Shown here in pieces: positions 55,601 to 63,516 of a stretch of DNA of 64,000 bases. Under the pieces are notes generated by a model. It made no database searches, had not been told where the DNA came from, and saw only the letters and a list, made by a program, of their open reading frames with translations. Source of the stretch: Competibacter_A sp002352125. GTDB taxonomy: Bacteria > Pseudomonadota > Gammaproteobacteria > Competibacterales > Competibacteraceae. Both the position numbers and the translations under genes were made by a program. The stretch's first letter is position 1. The number at the start of each line of letters is the position of its first letter. Location: the NCBI GenBank assembly GCA_035441325.1, contig DAOROA010000009.1, forward strand, positions 22,562 to 86,561. The letters run 5' to 3'.

Positions 55601-56352
55601 GCCGAGGCTTCCGCTTTGGCAGTCGCAAGTTTTTGTTCCAGTTCGGCGCGTTCCTCGGCGGTCAGGGTTTGATGACCTTTGAGTTGGGCGCTCAAATTAT
55701 CGAGCGCCTGCCGTTCGGCCTTGGCGCGTTGATGGGCGCGGATAGAAACCTTCTCGTAAATATCCAGTCCGGTCAGCGTTTGCAGCAATATCCCTCTGTC
55801 ATCGTTGTCGGCCTTTAAGAAGGCGGCAAACTCGTTTTGAGCGAGCAGCACCGCGCGGGTGAATTGGTCGAATTGCAGGCCCAACCGTTTTCTGATCGCT
55901 TCCAGCACCTCGGTTTTTTTTCCGCCGATCGATTGTTCATCGGCGAGGGTTTTCAATTCCATTTTAGTGTCTTGCAAGGGCCGATCCGCTTTGCGGTGCG
56001 CTCGTTGCACGCTCCAGCGGGCGCGGTATTCGACGCCATCGTTGCCCACGAAATCCACTTCGGCATAACTGTCACCAGAGCCACGACGCAGCAGGTTGCG
56101 GGGATCGTGGGAGGTGATGGTTTTGTCGCCGACATCCGGCAGATGGCTGATGCTCTTGGCGGCGGCGGTCAGGCGCGGGGTTTCATCGTAGAGGGCTAAG
56201 CAAAGCGCGTCGAGCAGGGTACTTTTGCCGGACCCGGTCGGCCCGCAAATGGCGAACAGGTTGGCCGAGGCCAACGGTTCTCGATTGAAGTAAATCTCGA
56301 ACTCTCCGGCCAGCGATGCCAGATTTTTGCCGCGAATGGCGAGAATTTTCAC
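52615..56352 (-). CDS. sbcC: DNA repair exonuclease subunit SbcC
   Basis: SbcC is the SMC-like ATPase of the SbcCD nuclease (Rad50 homologue). The 1,245 residues have Walker A GPTGSGKST near 37, long coiled coils, the zinc-hook CPVC near 613-616, the ABC signature LSGGESFL and Walker B LFIDEGFGSLD at the end. Its start overlaps the sbcD stop by four bases. Confidence 0.97.
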   Translation of the reverse strand: MKILAIRGKNLASLAGEFEIYFNREPLASANLFAICGPTGSGKSTLLDALCLALYDETPRLTAAAKSISHLPDVGDKTITSHDPRNLLRRGSGDSYAEVDFVGNDGVEYRARWSVQRAHRKADRPLQDTKMELKTLADEQSIGGKKTEVLEAIRKRLGLQFDQFTRAVLLAQNEFAAFLKADNDDRGILLQTLTGLDIYEKVSIRAHQRAKAERQALDNLSAQLKGHQTLTAEERAELEQKLATAKAEASALAQRKAELEKQIRWHETWENLKQAEQQAREAVQEAISIQESATHRRAYFTRAEAVQDARSVLEGFDRAAAEVDQHHQATQTAKQQRNEAQHLLQSAEEAKATAAQAVFAAEQQRANAGDALHQARNLDAEINALAPGHEKAVAALKKAHQDVAEAQARLDSKKTEYQQVAQQLQIAQAWLTKHQPLQVLAKDWSLWDKLLKDAANLQNSLCDAEQKAVSSQRDTQKKRQERDKAADECAKAKTALHAAEIWLQAALAELAGFDAETLAARRQAAQTRAEQLASAEQLWTTIDAAQTQQRKLEDESRTLREQVVQAENVLKQLDTDKPLAAARLEQAEKSLRTAEAACAENVETLRRNLEAGSPCPVCGATGHPYAIGDAPSRAMLAGLKADVDECRKILESLVARESAQQTGRDKNRQRLTVLAGEQESLAAALRRDHAAWNAHPLAAELTAIAPGDYPAWLTDQKQLARIDLADITEKENVHRKAAKKREDAQKDRDQAEKRYSTARDALNTAENAFNQAMQTTQIAAERKTDCDRQLGEKLTALEAAFSGHDWRPLWQADPVQFHEQRRQKVAHWNDQNEKAAEWQKRIGELEIEIKNNTAIVNDKTTQQKHTADEFQRIDSDLKTRCQKRKALFGGRSVVEVETELDKATEDARRKHQQQDEIAQKAKQEQVSAETALNREQEALAKCQQAAEQAMATLRRWVAEFNANHPDATLDIPELRALLLHDNAWLKGERETLKALADAVKQAETILKERQAQRETHERQRANQDPAETAREAQQKTQADLADAQNRAKEAEIHLRQNDERREKAKDLQEQIDRQEGTTRIWNQLDQLIGSSDGKKFRNYAQQFTLDVLLGYANRHLADLSRRYRLERVKDTLALMVVDQDMGDEPRSVHSLSGGESFLVSLALALGLASLSSNRVRVESLFIDEGFGSLDADTLRVAMDALDKLQAQGRKVGIISHVQDMTERIGTQIQVRRQSSGQSWIEVRSV

Positions 56353-57590
56353 GGTGCTGTTTCCCCATCGCCGGCGACTAACAACTCGGTGAAAGCCGCC
56401 AGCAATTGGGCCGGTGGCTCTCGTTGCAGCATCTGAGAACAGAGTTCCCTGAAAATACCATCCGGTTGCAGCCGCTTGATGTCGTCGATGGATTGAAATG
56501 TGGCGGTCGGGCGGTCTCCACTCGGTTGGCTGGACCGCTCTATAGAAGCCAATCGTACCGGTTTTTTTTCCAGAATCGATTCGATTCGAGCGCGTAGCGT
56601 CCGGTCAAAGGTATTGGATCGAACCCGCACTTGCAGATAGGGTTGCGCATCGGGGGATGGCGCGTCGGGCAGATCGAGCGCTTTGAGCGCATCCAGCACT
56701 TCATCGATTGGTGCGGGTTGTTTGGGCACCTGCAACAACTGCACGAAGCGCGGAACGGGAATCGGCATCACGCCGGCAATCGAATCGCCGTCTAAATCGA
56801 TGCGGACGACTTGATGGTGGTAGCGAATCTCCGTGAACGACATCGGTAACGGGCTGCCGGAATAGCGCACCCGCCTTTGACCGCCAACATCCTGGGCGCG
56901 GTGCAAATGGCCCAAGGCGACATAAGCGATGGCGGGATCGAACATCTCCACCGGCAATTTTCCCAAACCGCCGATGACGATGGGCCGCTCGGAATCTTCG
57001 GAGGTTTGCCCGCCGCTCATGTGGCAATGGCCGAGCGCGACGATGGCCTGACCGGCTTGCCGGCGGTTCGAGGCGATTTCCAATACCTGCTGATAAAGCC
57101 GTTTGACGCCCTCCGGGTAAGGATCGCCGTCCGTTTCGACGCGGGGCACGTCGCCGGGCCGCAAAAAGGGAATCGCCAAACACCAGGCGGCGATTTCGCG
57201 GTCTCGATTTCTGAGCGGCACCACCAGCCGGTCGAGTTGGATGTCGCCTTGCGGATGGCGGGTATAACCGATGGCCGTGGCGTCGAAGACTTCGAGCAGC
57301 GGAGCAGGCGCTTCCAACCGGCCTGCCGAGTCGTGGTTGCCGGCGATGACCACGATATCGAGATCGGGCACGCGGCGCTTGGCGTGGGTCAGGAAATGGT
57401 AGAACTGCCTTTGCGAATCGGCGGATGGATTGGAGCTGTCGAACACGTCGCCGGCGATCAGCAGAGCGTCGGCCTGTTCCGCCTCCAGGGTGTCGAGCAG
57501 CCAGTTTAGGAAGCAGCGATGCTCGTGGCTGCGGTCGAAATCGTGAAAGGTTTGGCCAAGATGCCAGTCCGAAGTGTGTATGAGGCGCAT
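56349..57590 (-). CDS. sbcD: DNA repair exonuclease subunit SbcD
   Basis: SbcD is the Mre11-type Mn-dependent nuclease. The 413 residues show all phosphoesterase motifs: SDWHLGQ, GDVFD, GNHDSAGR, GHCHMSGG and GHLHRAQ. ATG 57590 gives the family start MRLIHTSDWH; an upstream in-frame start adds seven unrelated residues. It is translated before sbcC. Confidence 0.97.
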   Translation of the reverse strand: MRLIHTSDWHLGQTFHDFDRSHEHRCFLNWLLDTLEAEQADALLIAGDVFDSSNPSADSQRQFYHFLTHAKRRVPDLDIVVIAGNHDSAGRLEAPAPLLEVFDATAIGYTRHPQGDIQLDRLVVPLRNRDREIAAWCLAIPFLRPGDVPRVETDGDPYPEGVKRLYQQVLEIASNRRQAGQAIVALGHCHMSGGQTSEDSERPIVIGGLGKLPVEMFDPAIAYVALGHLHRAQDVGGQRRVRYSGSPLPMSFTEIRYHHQVVRIDLDGDSIAGVMPIPVPRFVQLLQVPKQPAPIDEVLDALKALDLPDAPSPDAQPYLQVRVRSNTFDRTLRARIESILEKKPVRLASIERSSQPSGDRPTATFQSIDDIKRLQPDGIFRELCSQMLQREPPAQLLAAFTELLVAGDGETAP

Positions 57591-57607
57591 TCTTAGGACT
57601 ATCCACG

Positions 57608-58642
57608 TCACCCGTTCGAATGCATTTTCGCGTTCTCGCGCCGCCGCTGCTCCAAATAGAACGTCAACCCGAGCGCGCCGCTACCGGCGATTAGCAGGCT
57701 GAGCGGCAATCCCAAGTTTTCGGCCAGATGGGCGAAGAACAGCGTGTAAGTCTGAATGATCAAAAACGTCGCGCCGTAACCGGTCAGCATCCGCATCGTC
57801 AACCGTGCGCCCAGCCCGATTAGCGCGATGTTCAGCCCTGCCCATATCGCATTGAACAGGAGCAATTCGATTGCGCCAGCCAGATGCCAACGATGCGTTT
57901 CCAAGTCGAAATTGCCAAACAGCGACAGCAGCCACAGCGCCATTTCCGCGAAGAACAAGCCGCTGGACAACCAGATTTTGCAGAAACCCCGAAACGGCGC
58001 CAGCGGCCCGCGTTCGCTCTGCTGGTGGATGATCGCGATGGCGATGATCGCCGCCGCTGCCGCCAGAAATCGTAATGGATAGCTCATGCCGAACCAGTAG
58101 GCGCCCCAACCGGAAGCATAGCCGGTGAAGCCGCCGAACCAGCAGAAAAACACTACGGCGCTCAATATCAACAGCAACGGGTTCCGTAGCGCATAGCTCA
58201 GGCCAAGGAGAAGGATCAGGTCGATCAGCAGCAGCGCCGGCCAATTGCCGGACCCGGTAGAGTAGATAATTCCTAGCGTGAAAGTCAGGCCGATCAACAC
58301 CAGTCCGCCCAGCAGTTCCAAACTCAGGGCGGTCCAGATCAAACCGGGACGGGCGCGCTTGAACCATTGCGCACCGCCAAAACTGGCGAGCATCGCGATG
58401 CCCAACAATAGCGCCAGCTTGTTTAAAGTAAAGTCGAATAGCGTCCGGCCGAGAATCGCTAGTCCGGCCACGGCGCTGATCGTGCCAAAAATCAGGAACC
58501 AACGGCCCAGCGAATGCCAGTCCCAGCCTTCGGTCGGATAGCGTTCGCGCAATCGCCCGTAAGTTGTTTCGTCCAACAAACCTTCGCGCAGCAGCTCGTC
58601 CAGTTCCCGGCGAACGCGACGATTGCGGGATAAAGGGTTCAT
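57608..58642 (-). CDS. DUF4401/DUF2157-type integral membrane protein
   Basis: The 344-residue protein starts with a soluble helical segment (RRVRRELDELLREGLLDETTY) and then has about ten membrane helices. This matches the DUF2157/DUF4401 group, whose function is unknown. ATG 58642 overlaps the previous gene's stop (ATGA); the open frame continues upstream but reads a shadow frame of that gene. It has the same layout as its upstream neighbour. Confidence 0.8.
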   Translation of the reverse strand: MNPLSRNRRVRRELDELLREGLLDETTYGRLRERYPTEGWDWHSLGRWFLIFGTISAVAGLAILGRTLFDFTLNKLALLLGIAMLASFGGAQWFKRARPGLIWTALSLELLGGLVLIGLTFTLGIIYSTGSGNWPALLLIDLILLLGLSYALRNPLLLILSAVVFFCWFGGFTGYASGWGAYWFGMSYPLRFLAAAAAIIAIAIIHQQSERGPLAPFRGFCKIWLSSGLFFAEMALWLLSLFGNFDLETHRWHLAGAIELLLFNAIWAGLNIALIGLGARLTMRMLTGYGATFLIIQTYTLFFAHLAENLGLPLSLLIAGSGALGLTFYLEQRRRENAKMHSNG

Positions 58643-59628
58643 GATCGCTGCCCCAGCGAGCGGACGTGGCTCTGACGCTCGAAAGCGTAGCCGAGGATCA
58701 TGGCCAGTGCGCCGCCGAGCAGGAAAAACGTACCCGCAGAGAGTCGATCCCAGAAATGCTCGAAAAAGCGGGTGTACAGGTTGATCGCCAGGAACACGAT
58801 GCCAAAGCCGGTAAAACGGGCATCGTACAGGCGGGCGCCAGCGACGATCTGGGCGATGCCAGCAGCCGCGAAGATCAGCACCCAAGCGAGCGGCCCGCGC
58901 GGCAGAGTGAGGAACCACAGCGACAGATTCAGATACAGCAGCCCGAAGATCAGATATAAACCGCCGAAGCCGGTACAGCGTCGCAAAGGACCAATTTCCA
59001 GTCTTCGTTCGTGCCAGATCCCCAGCGCGATCATGACCAAGGCGATAGCGGCCATCAGCTTCGGGTCCTGAATGTCGGCGAAATAGGCGCCGCGTCCACC
59101 GTAGGCGTGCCAGGCGCCCAAGCCGTGAAAGAACAATAACAACGCTAGCAGCAAGGGCCAGCGCAGGCGATAGCGATAAGCGGTCGATGCGCCGAGCGCG
59201 CCGGTCAGCAGCATGATGACGGGAATAGCTCGGCCTTCGGGTTCGCCGCCCAGCGCGACGTGCAACAGCACGAACGTTCCGAACGCCGCCGCCAAGCTGG
59301 CGGTGACCAGCACCGCGCCGGTGAAAGGATGCAATCGACGCGGATCGGTCGCCATCCGCACGCCGAAGTACCACAGTCCCGCGCTGACTCCGCCCAGCAA
59401 GACTGCCGCGACCCCGGCCGATTGCGACATCATGGCGATGAAAGCCAGTACCGCTAATCCCAGTTGGAAGATGGCGAACATTCCCAGCCATTTCAGCAGG
59501 GCGGCCAGAAATTCGCCGCGACGCGTGTAGCGTTCTAGCAATACATCCAGCAGGGAACGGTCGATCAATCCCAGTTGGTGCCAATCGGTCGCTTCGCGAG
59601 TCAGCAGTTCGTAGGTGACGGGGCGCAT
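58639..59628 (-). CDS. DUF2157-type integral membrane protein
   Basis: The 329-residue protein has an N-terminal soluble helix (LLTREATDWHQLGLIDRSLLDVLLERY) followed by about ten membrane helices, as in DUF2157. ATG 59628 is preferred over 59685, whose extra 19 residues look like leader sequence. It forms a translationally coupled pair with the DUF4401-type gene. Confidence 0.8.
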   Translation of the reverse strand: MRPVTYELLTREATDWHQLGLIDRSLLDVLLERYTRRGEFLAALLKWLGMFAIFQLGLAVLAFIAMMSQSAGVAAVLLGGVSAGLWYFGVRMATDPRRLHPFTGAVLVTASLAAAFGTFVLLHVALGGEPEGRAIPVIMLLTGALGASTAYRYRLRWPLLLALLLFFHGLGAWHAYGGRGAYFADIQDPKLMAAIALVMIALGIWHERRLEIGPLRRCTGFGGLYLIFGLLYLNLSLWFLTLPRGPLAWVLIFAAAGIAQIVAGARLYDARFTGFGIVFLAINLYTRFFEHFWDRLSAGTFFLLGGALAMILGYAFERQSHVRSLGQRS

Positions 59629-59740
59629 GGTGGAGTTTCCGGGAAAAATGCGTGCTTGTAGTATATGCTGATAATGACGCGACACGTTTAATTCGAGCCG
59701 CCCAAATCTGTCCTTACGATGTCCGGATCAAGGAAAAAGC

Positions 59741-60253
59741 ATGGCTGTAGCAGTGACTTTCGACTATAAAACCAAACACGCTGTTGAAAGAACCCAGAGC
59801 GGCCAAGTCGTGGCGCGACCCGCTATTCCCTCATCGGCCGGGTTATATGTTATCCGAAATAAAGACCAGGCTCGTGCTGTATACGCGGGCACGTCCTCAA
59901 ATCTCCAGCAGAGATTTAAGGGGCGTTTCGAGGTGTTTCGAGAAACTGGGCTTACCGATGCCGTTCTTGCCAACATTAGAATTTACATCATCAAGCTGAA
60001 GATAGACGATCAAGCCAGAGCAGTGGATGACACGGGTATCGTCTATCCGCGCGATGGCCAAATTGATGTAGAGAACCTCCTTATTCGCAGCATCGTTGCA
60101 AAAGCGCACTGTAATGTATTCAACGTTGCCAAGTGGCAGATTTTTCGAAATCCATATGCCCAGAGACTGGATGTAGAATTCGATAACTTTCCTCATTCGA
60201 CACGTTACTTTATACCAAATAATTTTAACGTGCCGAGCAATGGTACATTCTGA
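59741..60253 (+). CDS. Stand-alone GIY-YIG domain protein
   Basis: The 170-residue protein has a recognisable GIY-YIG core: SAGLYVIRNKDQARAVYAG (GLY and YAG strands), Arg in NLQQRFKGRF, Glu in DVENLLIRSIV and Asn in NVFN. These are the catalytic Tyr, Arg and Glu positions of the nuclease family. No DNA-binding domain is attached. Base composition is lower in GC than its neighbours, suggesting transfer. It stands alone between a membrane pair and an MFS-PlsC gene. Confidence 0.7.
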   Translation: MAVAVTFDYKTKHAVERTQSGQVVARPAIPSSAGLYVIRNKDQARAVYAGTSSNLQQRFKGRFEVFRETGLTDAVLANIRIYIIKLKIDDQARAVDDTGIVYPRDGQIDVENLLIRSIVAKAHCNVFNVAKWQIFRNPYAQRLDVEFDNFPHSTRYFIPNNFNVPSNGTF

Positions 60254-60295
60254 CTCGGATTCGGCGTTGGCGTTTGGAAACGATTAGGGTTCACG

Positions 60296-60320
60296 TTATC
60301 CTGTCCTGACAGCAGGATAA
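60296..60320. other. 8-bp hairpin after the GIY-YIG gene
   Basis: TTATCCTG pairs with CAGGATAA around a 9-base loop, 43 bases after the stop. Only a short T-rich stretch follows, so it is a weak terminator candidate. The remaining 283-base gap up to 60536 shows no other gene or RNA. Confidence 0.4.
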
Positions 60321-60536
60321 ACATGTTTCTGTCACTACAGACTTTCCACTCAATTCGGCCGAGCTGATCGTTGTTGGTGATAATCGGACGGTGGTTGGCA
60401 AAATTGCCCGCCAGAAGCGGTGGCTACCTACACCATGCGTGGTTGATGGATATCCGGTCAATCATGATTCTGACCGGATCGGTACCGATCTACATCGCGT
60501 ACACTTAACCGGCCCCACTCTGGAGAATCCCACCGC

Positions 60537-62420
60537 ATGGCCCACGACAACGAATTCACGCTGATGAAGGAGCGGCGGTTCCTGCCGTTCTTCGTCACCC
60601 AGTTTCTGGGTGCGTTCAACGACAACGTGTTCAAGAACGCCCTCATCATCCTGATCGCGTTCCAGGCGGCGGCATCCGATCCCGCCCGAGCCAATACCCT
60701 GATCAATCTTTGCGCCGGTTTGTTCGTGCTGCCGTTTTTCCTGTTTTCGGCGACCGCCGGGCAACTGTCCGACAAGTACGAAAAATCGCGCTACATCCGC
60801 TGGGTGAAGCTGTTAGAGATCGTCATCATGCTCGGTGCGGCGGCAGGATTTATGCTGGATAACATGCCGCTGCTGATCGCGATGCTGTTCATGATGGGTT
60901 TTCATTCGACGCTGTTCGGGCCGGTGAAGTACAGCATCATGCCGCAACATCTGAAGCCGGAGGAGCTGGTCGGCGGCAACGCCTGGATCGAGATGGGCAC
61001 CAACATGGCTATCCTGCTCGGTACCATGTTGGGTGGCATCCTGATCGCTCAGCAGGGTGGACATCTGTGGGTGTCCTGCGCGGTCGTCACCATCGCCGTA
61101 CTCGGTTTTTTCAGCAGCTTGGCTATCCCCAAGGCGCCGCCCGCTGCACCGGATCTGAAGATCAACTGGAATCCGGCCAGCGAGACTTGGAACATTCTCA
61201 AGTTCACTTACCAGAACTTTACCGTTTTCCAGTCGGTGCTGGGCATTTCCTGGTTCTGGTTCGTGGGCAGCGTTTATCTTGCGCAATTGCCCAATTTTAC
61301 CAAGCTGACTCTGGGCGGCGGCGAGCATGTGGTGACGCTGTTGCTGACTTTGTTCGCCATCGGCATCGGCGTGGGTTCGCTGTTATGCGAGCGGTTGTCC
61401 GGGCGGATGGTGGAAATCGGCTTGGTGCCGTTTGGCTCCATCGGCCTGACCGTGTTCGGGGTGGATCTGTTCTTCGCCACCCCCGCATCGCCGCCGGGCG
61501 GCGAATTGCTGGGGATGTGGGCCTTTCTGGCGCAGTCCGGCAGTTGGCGGGTGGTGCTGGATGTAGTGTTGATCGGCGTGTTCGGCGGTATCTACATCGT
61601 GCCGCTGTACGCGCTGGTGCAGCAGCGCAGCGAACCAAGCCATCTGTCGCGGGTGATCGCCGGCAACAACATTCTCAACGCCGTGTTCATGGTCGCGGCG
61701 GCCCTGATCGCCGTCGCGCTGCTGGATCGGGGCTTGAGCATCCCGCAGTTGCTGCTGGTGATGGCGATTTTCAATGCGGCGGTGGCGGCTTACATTTTCG
61801 CCCTGGTTCCCGAATTCCTGATGCGCTTTATCGTCTGGATTCTGGTGAACATCGGTTATCGGTTGAAGGCAAGGGGTCTAGAAAACATTCCCGACGAGGG
61901 ACCGGCGGTGGTAGTGTGCAATCACGTCAGCTTCATGGACGCCTTGGTGGTGATCGGTTGTTGCCGGCGACCGATTCGCTTCGTGATGGATCATCAGATT
62001 TTCAAGATTCCGGTGTTGAATTTCGTATTCCGCACGGCGGGCGCCGTTCCCATCGCCCCGGCACGAGAGAATCCGAAAATTCTGGAGCGGGCTTACGATC
62101 GGGTTGCCCGCTATCTGGAAGAGGGCGAAGTGGTGGGTATTTTTCCGGAAGGAAAGCTGACCGGAGATGGCGAAATCGGTCCGTTCAAGGCTGGTATCGA
62201 GCAGATCGTCCAGCGCACGCCCGTGCCGGTGGTGCCGATGGCGCTGCGAGGGTTGTGGGGCAGCTTCTTCAGTCGCCGCCACGGCAAGGCGATGAGCCGC
62301 TTTCCGCGCCGGTTCTGGTCGCGGATCGAGCTGGTGGCCGGCGAGCCGGTGCCGCCGGAACGGGCGATTTCGGCGGCCTTGCGCGAGCGGGTCGTGACCT
62401 TGCGGGGCGATTGGCGGTAG
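60537..62420 (+). CDS. MFS transporter fused to PlsC-type acyltransferase
   Basis: The 627-residue protein has an N-terminal MFS transporter (about residues 10-415, LplT-like) and a C-terminal 1-acyl-glycerol-3-phosphate acyltransferase domain, with CNHVSFMDALV (His463, Asp468) and IFPEGKLTGDG near 536. The family often has a third acyl-ACP synthetase domain (Aas), which is missing here. The likely role is import and re-acylation of lysophospholipids at the inner membrane. Confidence 0.88.
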   Translation: MAHDNEFTLMKERRFLPFFVTQFLGAFNDNVFKNALIILIAFQAAASDPARANTLINLCAGLFVLPFFLFSATAGQLSDKYEKSRYIRWVKLLEIVIMLGAAAGFMLDNMPLLIAMLFMMGFHSTLFGPVKYSIMPQHLKPEELVGGNAWIEMGTNMAILLGTMLGGILIAQQGGHLWVSCAVVTIAVLGFFSSLAIPKAPPAAPDLKINWNPASETWNILKFTYQNFTVFQSVLGISWFWFVGSVYLAQLPNFTKLTLGGGEHVVTLLLTLFAIGIGVGSLLCERLSGRMVEIGLVPFGSIGLTVFGVDLFFATPASPPGGELLGMWAFLAQSGSWRVVLDVVLIGVFGGIYIVPLYALVQQRSEPSHLSRVIAGNNILNAVFMVAAALIAVALLDRGLSIPQLLLVMAIFNAAVAAYIFALVPEFLMRFIVWILVNIGYRLKARGLENIPDEGPAVVVCNHVSFMDALVVIGCCRRPIRFVMDHQIFKIPVLNFVFRTAGAVPIAPARENPKILERAYDRVARYLEEGEVVGIFPEGKLTGDGEIGPFKAGIEQIVQRTPVPVVPMALRGLWGSFFSRRHGKAMSRFPRRFWSRIELVAGEPVPPERAISAALRERVVTLRGDWR

Positions 62421-62525
62421 GCGGGGAGAGACGTTGTTATGCGATGCGGTGATCTGAATGGCGGTCTCGGTGTGCGGCGGCGTTCGGGTTCGATTGGCCC
62501 GAAACGGCAGACGGGTAGAATACCC

Positions 62526-62783
62526 ATGTGGCTGTTGATCGGATTGGGAATTTTGGGTGGAGTGGTGTTGTATTGGTACACCACGCCGCAGGATACGCCT
62601 TCTTGGGCACGGGAATGGCTGCCCAATTTGCCCGAATACAAAGGGCCGCTTTATCGTTGGCGCGACGATAAAGGCCGCGAACATATTACGGACAAACCGC
62701 CTAGGAGTCGGCCCTACGAACAAATAACCTACCGAAGCGACGCGAACGTGGTGCCGGCCCAAAGCGAGCGGTCAAACCAATAA
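62526..62783 (+). CDS. Small membrane-anchored DUF4124-like protein
   Basis: The 85-residue product has a membrane helix at its N-terminus (MWLLIGLGILGG) and then a DUF4124-like module LYRWRDDKGREHITDKPP. ATG 62526 is chosen as the start of the helix; an ATG at 62439 would add 29 residues. Such proteins lie in the periplasm and their function is unknown. Confidence 0.75.
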   Translation: MWLLIGLGILGGVVLYWYTTPQDTPSWAREWLPNLPEYKGPLYRWRDDKGREHITDKPPRSRPYEQITYRSDANVVPAQSERSNQ

Positions 62784-62852
62784 CCGCACGGAAACCGAGA
62801 GCCGCGTTGCGGGGGCGGCGGCTTGCAAGATCGTTGGAGAAAACCCCGAACG

Positions 62853-62881
62853 AAAAAACCGCCCCGATCAGTTGGGGCGGT
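62853..62881 (-). terminator. Rho-independent terminator of the satP-Cache operon
   Basis: On the minus strand ACCGCCCC pairs with GGGGCGGT around an 8-base loop, followed by six T. It lies 28 bases after the Cache gene stop. Confidence 0.9.
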
Positions 62882-62909
62882 CATCGAGAACGGTTACAAC
62901 CGAACTGGT

Positions 62910-63464
62910 TTAGGGCACAGCTTTCTTGGGTGCAGCGGTTTGTTCGGCCAGCTTGTTCAGCTCTTCGACGGTCATCTTGTCGTCGTAAATTCCGGCGCCG
63001 ACCTGGATATCCGGTTTGAAGGAAACCTCGGCGCTGTGGACGTAAGAAATCTTGCGGGAGGCTTTGGCTTCGCCCGGTTTTGGCCACCAGTATTCGACCC
63101 AGCCGCCGTTTTTGTTGGCGCCGACCTTGCACATATCCTGGAACAGCAGGTGATCCTTGTCATCCTTCATCTGCAGGATCGGTTTTCCCACCATGTCGGG
63201 CCGCAGCGGATGCGCGATCATCACGTTATCGCGGCAGCTGTAGACGAACACGTAGCTGTCCTTCCACACCCAGCGGGCGTCTTTGTTGTTGTTGAAGTCC
63301 GAAAAACCGGCCAAACCTTTGTCGTTCAGATATTGAACAGCCTCGTGAACTTTGGTGACCACCTCGTCGGGCGTAGCAGCGTTCGGGTCGGTAGCCAGAG
63401 TGATGGCGGGCGCAACGCCCAAAGCCAGAGTCAGGCTGGCTAGAGCAAGCGTTGTTTTTCGCAT
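62910..63464 (-). CDS. Secreted Cache-domain protein
   Basis: The 184-residue protein has a signal peptide (MRKTTLALASLTLALG, cleavage near LAT) and a single Cache domain: AVQYLNDKGLAGFSDFN, VFVYSCRDNVMIAHPLRPDMVGK is the ligand strand region (landmarks VFVYSC and AHPLRPDMVG), and a WVEYWWPKPGEAK strand. No membrane anchor or output domain is present, so it is a free periplasmic small-ligand sensor. AGGAGG seven bases upstream fixes the start. It follows the satP-like gene, so acetate-like ligands are a reasonable guess. Confidence 0.85.
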   Translation of the reverse strand: MRKTTLALASLTLALGVAPAITLATDPNAATPDEVVTKVHEAVQYLNDKGLAGFSDFNNNKDARWVWKDSYVFVYSCRDNVMIAHPLRPDMVGKPILQMKDDKDHLLFQDMCKVGANKNGGWVEYWWPKPGEAKASRKISYVHSAEVSFKPDIQVGAGIYDDKMTVEELNKLAEQTAAPKKAVP

Positions 63465-63516
63465 CGTCGATATCCTCCTAAGTTATTTGATGGTAAGAGT
63501 TGGATAGCCAGACCGC

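Noticed and set aside
58643..59584. Upstream extension of the DUF4401-type frame
   Set aside because: It is a shadow frame of the neighbouring DUF2157-type gene; the ATG at 58642 overlaps that gene's stop as expected for coupling.
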